Shown piece after piece: positions 57,491 to 64,000 of a stretch of DNA of 64,000 nt (within the stretch, counting starts at the first letter, position 1; the number at the start of each line of letters is the position of its first letter). Both the position numbers and the translations under genes were made by a program. The notes under the pieces are model-generated. The model saw only the letters and a program-made list of their open reading frames with translations. It did not search any database and had not been told where the DNA came from. The DNA is from Phoronis australis (taxonomy: Eukaryota; Phoronida; Phoronidae): contig NMRA01000180.1 in the NCBI GenBank assembly GCA_002633005.1, positions 579,444 through 643,443 on the forward strand, read 5' to 3'.

Positions 57491-59694
57491 CGTTTCTCGC
57501 TTCACCAAACTAAGGTGCAAATTTCAGTGAAACGAGACCCAAATGTCGCCCTTTACTGCCTCAAGTGATCAAGTCCGAGCGTCCTTTGCATCTATGTTTT
57601 GCCAACAGAGATCCAATGTCTATCCCAGAAAATTCCTCTAACTATTAGTTCCGACAGAAATCAGTTGTAAACGTTTTTTCACATCTACAGCTGACGACTG
57701 AGTGAAGATTGCATCAAGTGTTTAAGTCCGTCTCAGTATTAACAATATGATATCAGTTTTACACCTTTATTTCATTTTGATGAGTGGTCTAGATTTTAGT
57801 CCCGTTTAGACATCAACTTTGGGCCCGGCGCAACTGATTGTCGGTGGGCCAGATCTCACAGCAATCATCCTTGTGAGTACTTTAGGGGGGCAACCTAGTT
57901 CTTTCTATGTGGGTAGATGTGGTACACCCATCAATCAAATTCCACTTGCACATTTTTTAAGAAGGTGTTGTTGTTGCAATAAATATTGTGCTCATACCTG
58001 TCACTTGATGGCGTTTTTCTACTAAATTGACCAATCAGAGAGACAGATTGTATTGTTGTGCTTAATAACTTCAACATGGCAGCTCCCATGGAGTGTGATG
58101 CTTGTATAATCCACGGTTTATCAAACAGCACTAAATTGTGACAACCAGCACTTGGGGAAGCTTAGAGAAGCATTCTGACGAAAGGTGATGGACAGGGCAA
58201 CTCTCTGGATCATTTTAGATGGAAAAGAAGAGGTGTCACAAACGCTTGTGCCGAAAACAGCTGCATTGTCCAACGGGACATGTCCATGTAGCTATACTGG
58301 TGTAGAAGTCTAAGTGTTAGACCAAAAATTGGAAGGACATAGAAACGAATAGCAACGTTTCAAGACACCAGCAGTAGCACTTAAGCGGAAGCTGCTGAAA
58401 GTGACATAGATGTAAATTGTTATCCCAGATTTCCTCAAAAAATCAATTATACTTCCAAAATCTGAAACACCAAATTAACCTGTACAAGATTGGAACACTC
58501 TGACACATGAGTACACCATTTAGTGACCCTGCCATTTAGCAGTGTCTCTTTATGCTTATTGACCGGGATCGGTGTCATTGACCCAAATCTCTTTGTTATG
58601 GATTTGTGACATACACCGGTGTACACGAATGCACGATTTGTTTTGAAAAACGTTGCTGTTTTCAGACGTTTGTAGTTGACGAACTTACCTACCGAATACC
58701 GAAAACCAACATGACAAGCACCAAGGATAAGGGGTAAGGAATTTTGCCTAGTATACTTCTAAGTGCAAACGAAACAGAGAAAGGTGGCTGACAAATTTAA
58801 AAATCGAGTATGAGACAGAATAGAACAACTGAAACAGACTAAATAGCCGCTGCTCCTTTAACGTTGTTCTTCAACGCCGTTGGAAAGTACGACTCTGATC
58901 GGAATGTTTGGTCGTATGTCATTTCAGCATATCTAGCCTAAACTATTTATTCCGTCTCATGGTGCTATTGCTATTGTTGTTGTTGTTGTTGATTCGAAAA
59001 TGCGAGGCGTGAAAGTACAAACCTTGTCAAGTATTGCTCAGCTTATTCGCTTCCTTGTACCAAGACTACGCTTTTCCATCAAAGCGAAAGTTTCCGAAAA
59101 TGCTATGCGCTCTGGGAGTTTGTTGGTTGCGGAAGTGAATCATCACAAAGGGGTTTACTTTTAATTTCAATCAGCGATATCATGACTCTTATCATAATTT
59201 CCAAAACCCATAGGCGTAACTACATGTATTTGCATGCTCCTAACTGTGCTAATGTATAGCAGGAACTAAACGACTATGTTATTTTAAAGTAATCTACGAT
59301 AAACAAAGTGCAGTAGTATTTATTGACAATTTGTAAATGTGAAAACAAAAAATTCGCCATATAGGTGACATTTACACTAATAACGTACCTCGCGGGCTCA
59401 CATAGCCGTGTTGCACCACGTCACAATACTTACTGGACTCGTTTCAGTGATTTGCGGCGGATGATTTCGCCACAAAACTCGTTCTCAAAAACATTTGGCA
59501 ATTTTCAACCTATTTCATATTCACATTGATGTGTTTCTAATTTGACCAAGGAATCACAGAGATATGGATTTAGCGTGCAAGTTCCACTTTAAGGCCGTTA
59601 TCCGCTTTTTGTATTTTCTGAGTAAAGCACCGTTCACCTGCATGAATTAACCACTTGGAATTTTAGCTTCCCCTCTCTGTTGTCCTATGTCACA

Positions 59695-61562
59695 ATGCAT
59701 TCTTGGACAGATGGAAATGTTTCCACTGATGGCTTCAGGCATTCGGAACAAATAACGTGTGCACACCATTATTTCAGTGGACCAGTTTACACCGCAGAAG
59801 TGTACACAACGGACGAAAAGGAATGGAAAAGAACAGGGACAGATAACAATGTCTACCTGTCCTTATGTGGTGAGAACACGCGTTGTCATAGGTTTGCGAA
59901 TTTTTGACAAATCCTTTAATAAAACTAGAAGTGAAAAAGCTAATAGTCACTCGTCCTGTGCTGCATTCCTAAACGCACGGTACTCGCGACACACTTGTGG
60001 CAAGAAATCTCGGCAAGTACCAATGTATTTACGACCTTTTCTTATCATCCTTGCTGAGTGGCCATTTCGGTGGCGATCTTCTGTAAGATCCCGATTGTAC
60101 TCGCGAAATTATTTTCATTGCTTTCACGTGATTTTGCGTGATCTTGTGTGGTATCACCGAACTGAAAAGAAGTTGTTGGAAAAAAACGCATTGTAGGTAT
60201 GACTGACGTAGTTATCGAAAGGTTACGCCGCTAACTAGCACACTTCTGATCCGAATCGATAGCGATTCAAAACGATCACTCGGCCTGTCATCTGTATGGA
60301 AACTTTGCAACCCACTATTGTTGGCGTTAAAATGACAGAAGATAACTAATTGATGAGCACGGCACCAGACAAGAGTCAGGCAGGTGCCCTACGGATGCAC
60401 AGCAACCTATCTAAATATTACACAAGCACTGTAGAGTTGTGGTATTTCGGGATGTGGCTACTGGTATATCACGATTTGCATTATCTGTGCACAGTAGGAC
60501 TAAGCTTTTGTGACATGACATTTTTGTTGACTAACTCCCTCGCATTGTCAAAAAATCATAGCTAACAACGTTCGCCAAAGAAATTAATGTTGATTTAAAA
60601 TATCTATGTTTTCAAAAGGTGTTCATGGGGTGACGGAGCGCGTTTTATTGGATAAAAGATGGCACGACGACTTGGAGGCAGGTTCGCGGGAACTCTACCA
60701 AATTAATGGCGGCGATGTCGGTGACCTTTTATATATGACATTAGAAAGAGAAGGACAAGATGATTGGCGTCTTGACAAGGTGAGGTGGCGAGTGTACGCT
60801 CCTAACCTTATTTTGGTCCATTCTTTACGTCCTACTGATAACGCCATAACCATAATCATTTGATCAGCATACGTTGTACCAGACCGCCTGAGGAGTTAGA
60901 GGAGTTAGAAACCTGGGGTGCGTTCAGTTAACGCTAGGACCTAGCTAAAATCTAGTCAAAGTCACGTGATCTCATTTGAAATACACGGAAATATCTTAGG
61001 TAAATTCGCGAAGTCTTGCTTTTTAGCGAGGTCCTAGAGTTACTAAACGGGAGGCTGATTCAAGGGTCTAACAGTGTGGCCCAGTGGGACTCGAACTCAC
61101 GACCTCGAGTAAAGAAGGCGGGCACCAATCACATTGGGCCACACTGCCTCCTTCTGCGTGTATTCTCACTAGACATGTAGCTTTGAACATCTAGGTGGAA
61201 TGATTAGTAACTGAAATGCTTTTACTATCAAATTTTTAAAATTGACACTTTGTCTATGATAACGCCACTACTTTCATTGGCAGGTTATCATAACAAATAA
61301 TGTTACTAACGTAACGACACTGTTTCCTGTGTATGCCTGGATAGAGGCCGTGATGAGAATTCGGCCTGGCAATGCTTTGTTACCGTTCCAAGAAATCAGC
61401 GACGAAACGAGGAAACTTCGTAAAGAGGAGATAAAGAGGCAAAAAGAGGTGTACCGGTACAAAGAAGGGAATGCCACTCGGCCTGGATACATTGAAATAA
61501 AGGCACACGAAAACCTGCCCAAATTTGTACGATTCTTTGATGCGAAACAATACGATATCCAG
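59695..61562 (+). CDS. Animal lipoxygenase, N-terminal part (PLAT domain and linker), continues past window
   Basis: Animal lipoxygenases use an iron centre to add oxygen to polyunsaturated fatty acids such as arachidonate; the N-terminal PLAT beta-barrel binds membranes and calcium. Exons: 59695-59869, 60619-60779 and 61284-61562, joined in phase (205 codons). Residues from about 30 show VYTAEVYTTDEKEWK and GTDNNVYLSLCG, then ERVLLDKRWHDDLEAG and GDLLYMTLEREGQDDWRLDK, matching PLAT of 5-lipoxygenase (EKHLLDK... in that protein). The third exon gives LFPVYAWIEA, then a linker with RKLRKEEIKRQKEVYRYKEG and ENLPKFVRFFDAKQYDIQ, the entry to the catalytic domain. Iron-binding histidines would be in later exons, not found before 64000. 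The start codon at 59695 is tentative, since the frame is open upstream and PLAT begins about 30 residues in. Confidence 0.87.
60915..61057. mobile_element. MITE with CGTTCAGTTAACGCTAGGAC ends, copy 2
   Basis: The left end CGTTCAGTTAACGCTAGGAC and the right end GTCCTAGAGTTACTAAACG are inverted relatives of the copy at 56366-56513. It lies in the second lipoxygenase intron. Confidence 0.75.
61072..61146 (-). repeat. tRNA-Lys-like sequence, probably a SINE head or tRNA pseudogene
   Basis: On the minus strand, CAGTGTGGCCCA at the 5' end pairs fully with TGGGCCACACTG at the 3' end. Between them are an anticodon-arm-like part with CTTCTTTACTC and a T-arm with GTGAG, TTCGAGT and CCCAC. GGTCGTGAGTTCGAGTCCCA closely follows a tRNA-Lys T-arm and polymerase III B box. 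The 12-bp closing stem is too long and the anticodon arm does not pair well, so it is not a standard tRNA. It lies in a lipoxygenase intron. Confidence 0.5.
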
Positions 61563-61670
61563 GTACGAAGTTTATGCATAACATAGGTTAACATGACCTC
61601 TTTATCCTTGACCGAGACGAATAAGTTTGATGCTATAATAAATGTACACACAAAAGTATGATAATTGTCA

Positions 61671-61743
61671 TTTAAAAAACAATTGCTCATGTACCTAATA
61701 GTCCTTATAACTGAGGATGGTAAATGAGCAATTGTTTTTTAAA
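61671..61743. repeat. Perfect 20-bp inverted repeat (hairpin)
   Basis: TTTAAAAAACAATTGCTCAT (61671-61690) and its exact complement (61724-61743) flank a 33-base loop. It starts about 110 bp after lipoxygenase exon 61284-61562. It may be a very short foldback element. Confidence 0.9.
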
Positions 61744-62570
61744 GCGACATTATTGTTTTTGCGGCCAAGAAACGCGTTGTTGGGACTGTTGTAGGACAGT
61801 ATAGACTTTTGAAGTTATGATAACCAGAACAACAAAACCAGAAAAATCTGTTGTTTTTGTTACTACAAATCGTCAAGTCTCCCCGAAGTATGCCAGACAG
61901 TTGCTGAATTTTAGGCTGTTTCCTTAAACAGTTTAATACGCTCAAAATCACGCTCAACACATTCGTCATATAAGTGCATATAAGTAGAGCTTGAGAAACG
62001 TTTTTGGTGCCAAACTGGACCGTTCTCTTTTCTAACGGAATTTAAGGAACAGGACTGTTTTTCGATGGCATAAAACCATACAAGCGTATGCAGTGACGAT
62101 CAAATTTCTTGGCCTACACTGTGACCATTCACCACTAACTTCAATGTCCAAAATATTCCAACGATTAGCCGGCGAATTTAATTTTTTATACTTGCTAAAG
62201 TTTCTTGTCACTTCTCTAAACTTGAAGGAAACCCTTTTCCAAGAAACACACTTTTTTTAATCAATCGTATCAATCTGAATACTTTAAAAGCCAGGACGAT
62301 TGAACATTTTCTCGACATCCTTCTTTCACTGCACTAATACTCAAAGACAAAGTTTGGCCACGCCTTGTCGCCAAAGGGGAATGCTGCAGCACGTTATTGT
62401 GATGTGTAAGAGCTGCTTATTGTATCACGTACTGCCAGACTGTATTAAGTGGATCGAGAACTAATTCTAGTGATCAAACAGAGCCTATAACATCAATAGG
62501 GCAATAGTAAGCCAGTAGACAAAGCAGGTGATCTGTCGTGTCGTTTTAACGACCTCTGCACCAGAGAGGC

Positions 62571-62619
62571 ATGCGCGCGCGCGGGCGTGTGTGTGTACGT
62601 GCGCACGTAGGTGTGTACC
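62571..62619. repeat. Alternating purine-pyrimidine tract (GC)n(GT)n
   Basis: A run of CG steps (GCGCGCGCGC) passes into GTGTGTGT, then GTGCGCAC and GTGTGT. Such tracts can adopt left-handed Z-DNA and mutate rapidly. Confidence 0.8.
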
Positions 62620-63067
62620 GGAATAAATATTACAGCACAACTTTGATGTGGCCAAGAAGAAGTTTGGAATCAGCACATTGATAGAAAAACTGCACACGTG
62701 GGATAAGCCCGAGCATGTAGCGCATATTGGTATGAGGTAATACAGGAAGCGTTTTACAGTCACCCAAATCATTTGAAGCATTTATTGTTGGTTTTGCGGT
62801 ACAGGATGACAGGTATTAAGTCACTTCATGCCAATTTTGAACGTGTTTTGGCCAATTAGCTGCATGAATAAAAAATCTATTTGCACATTTGTGATCAATA
62901 TGATTAAAATCCCAAACAACCCCTTACTTGAAGATGAATGTTTGAGGTTCAACTATTAGATTGGAACCCAATGGCTTGATTTTTGATAGTGTTCATGAGT
63001 CGCTTATGACTCCGTGACCTAATTAGCGGAAGTGACGCTGTGGCCACATTTCAACATCGTCGGCCAG

Positions 63068-63212
63068 GGCAGAGTTCAAATACCGCTAAAACCTCGGTAG
63101 GAAAGCAACAAGACTTCACTAGAGTACGCGAGACATTGCCGTGTAGGGTACTTTAAATGAGAGCACGTGATTTTGACTACATTTGTAACCGCGTGACAGC
63201 TACTGAATTCAG
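63068..63212. mobile_element. Degraded copy 3 of the CGTTCAG MITE
   Basis: Interior text (AAGACTTCACTAGAGTACGC, CATTGCCGTGT, GCACGTGATTTTGACTA) follows copy 1 (56366-56513), but the ends are eroded to ACCGCTAAAACCTCGG and CAGCTACTGAA. Confidence 0.5.
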
Positions 63213-64000
63213 TATCCAGGTCGCGTCAGCTGTATTACAAAAAGCGTAATGTTACCGTTGTATTCTTACTAAAAGTCGCCGAAAAACAAATCATGTGGTT
63301 ACCACAGAAACTTATGTACCCTTGTCAGGTTTTTGTGGTTAATTGTGTGGGAAGTACCCGATAGCCTGTCTCCCGTCATTTTGGGAGTTACAGACTCGGC
63401 AATGAANAATGACGACGTTAAATTTTTCGCAGTTTGTCTATGTCCTCCAATATTGTTTTGAGAAAACACAACACTCATACCTTGGCCTATTTGCCTCACA
63501 GTTATTTGTCTACATCTGCATTGAAACTTATAGACGCGCCTCCTCCCTTACTAATAATCGACGTCTGTGGTTCCTCGCCTCAGTGTTTTGTGCCTCTGTC
63601 TTCATGTATGTCTGTACATACTGATGATATCCGAAGATATCATTCAAGTAGAAAAATCTTCATCGACGTCGTAGTCGTCAGTATTGTCGTCGTTGTTGTT
63701 GTCGTAGTTCAATCCGTAATTCCTGTCGACTTCCGGAAGCGAACCCTCTGCGTCAAGTTTGTTTCATGGGCGAATTAGATCAATTTGAAAACGTTGCACG
63801 TGCGCGTGATTATGAGTTTGGATCCCTTGAGCAGTACTGAACCAGACCGAAGAGTTGCTGATTCCAACTATTGCAAACTAGTTTATTTGATCCTAACGGC
63901 CAGTATAATCGTAGCTGAAAACGTTTTTAATGGAAATCCACTACCGTTATAATTGTTCAAAACAAATTTATCTAGCTCGAATGACTGTCAACCTTGACAT

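Larger units (their letters stand above)
55216..59694. other. Intergenic DNA with several non-coding elements, no gene recognised
   Basis: Besides the inverted-repeat elements listed separately (55963-56131, 56366-56513, 56513-57041, 57105-57490), the stretch holds a 13-G run near 55345 and a TTG microsatellite near 58975. I found no spliced coding sequence or known domain. A 69-residue minus-strand ORF at 57311-57520 overlaps one inverted-repeat element and matches nothing I know. Confidence 0.5.
61563..64000. other. Presumed lipoxygenase intron
   Basis: No further lipoxygenase exon is found up to the window end. The stretch contains a perfect hairpin (61671-61743), an alternating purine-pyrimidine run (62571-62619), a degraded MITE (63068-63212) and an N at 63407. 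GTC/GTT-rich simple sequence lies near 63660-63710. Confidence 0.5.

Noticed and set aside
57311-57520. 69-residue minus-strand ORF
   Set aside because: It overlaps the right end of an inverted-repeat element and matches no family I know. Without conservation it is not supported.
1-64000. CRISPR array, operon, riboswitch or prophage
   Set aside because: The window is clearly animal nuclear DNA with spliced genes. The tandem repeats lack spacer structure and no prokaryotic gene organisation is present.

Overview
The window is animal nuclear DNA: AT-rich, with long introns, GT-AG splice sites in consistent phase, several transposon families and three single-N gap marks (2667, 44629, 63407). 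The genes have clear relatives across bilaterians: a TBC1D16-type Rab GAP, an SLC36-like amino acid transporter, the kinetochore protein SPC24 and an animal lipoxygenase. Tx1/L1-type LINE debris, Kolobok and Harbinger fragments and many foldback MITEs suggest a heterozygous marine invertebrate. Hemichordate, cephalochordate, echinoderm and lophotrochozoan all remain possible, and the sequence alone does not decide.

Layout. Positions 1-7590 (+) hold the C-terminal 439 residues of TBC1D16. Two exons occur twice in a 1.8 kb near-identical tandem duplication that meets at an N. Positions 7591-15400 show no gene. Positions 15401-34106 (-) hold a complete eight-exon, 515-residue amino acid transporter whose 13-codon first exon lies 8.4 kb upstream of the next exon. 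Its introns carry a 33-bp minisatellite, foldback elements and a 450-bp tandem array rich in CTCF-like motifs. Positions 36799-41443 (+) hold a complete five-exon SPC24 of 210 residues. It is divergent from the transporter, and the 2.7 kb between them contains a long-inverted-repeat element. Positions 42250-44180 (-) are a decayed LINE.

Positions 45824-47278 (+) encode an unrecognised secreted protein: a signal peptide followed by six four-cysteine modules joined by Thr/Pro-rich linkers. A seventh module continues in frame beyond a UGA. Positions 50.4-55.2 kb are a transposon graveyard: a Harbinger-like exon, a TTAA-flanked Kolobok-like element with a THAP fragment, and a LINE. Positions 55.9-57.5 kb hold several inverted-repeat elements. 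Positions 59695-61562 (+) are the first three recognised exons of a lipoxygenase (PLAT domain and linker), which continues past the window.

The genes do not form a pathway; this is an ordinary animal gene neighbourhood. The most novel items are the four-cysteine module protein with its in-frame UGA, the CTCF-like array, and the Kolobok-like element. The TBC1D16 duplication is probably an assembly or haplotype artefact, because using both copies breaks the reading frame. All gene models were built by hand from splice sites, phase and recalled family sequences. No search or alignment program was run.
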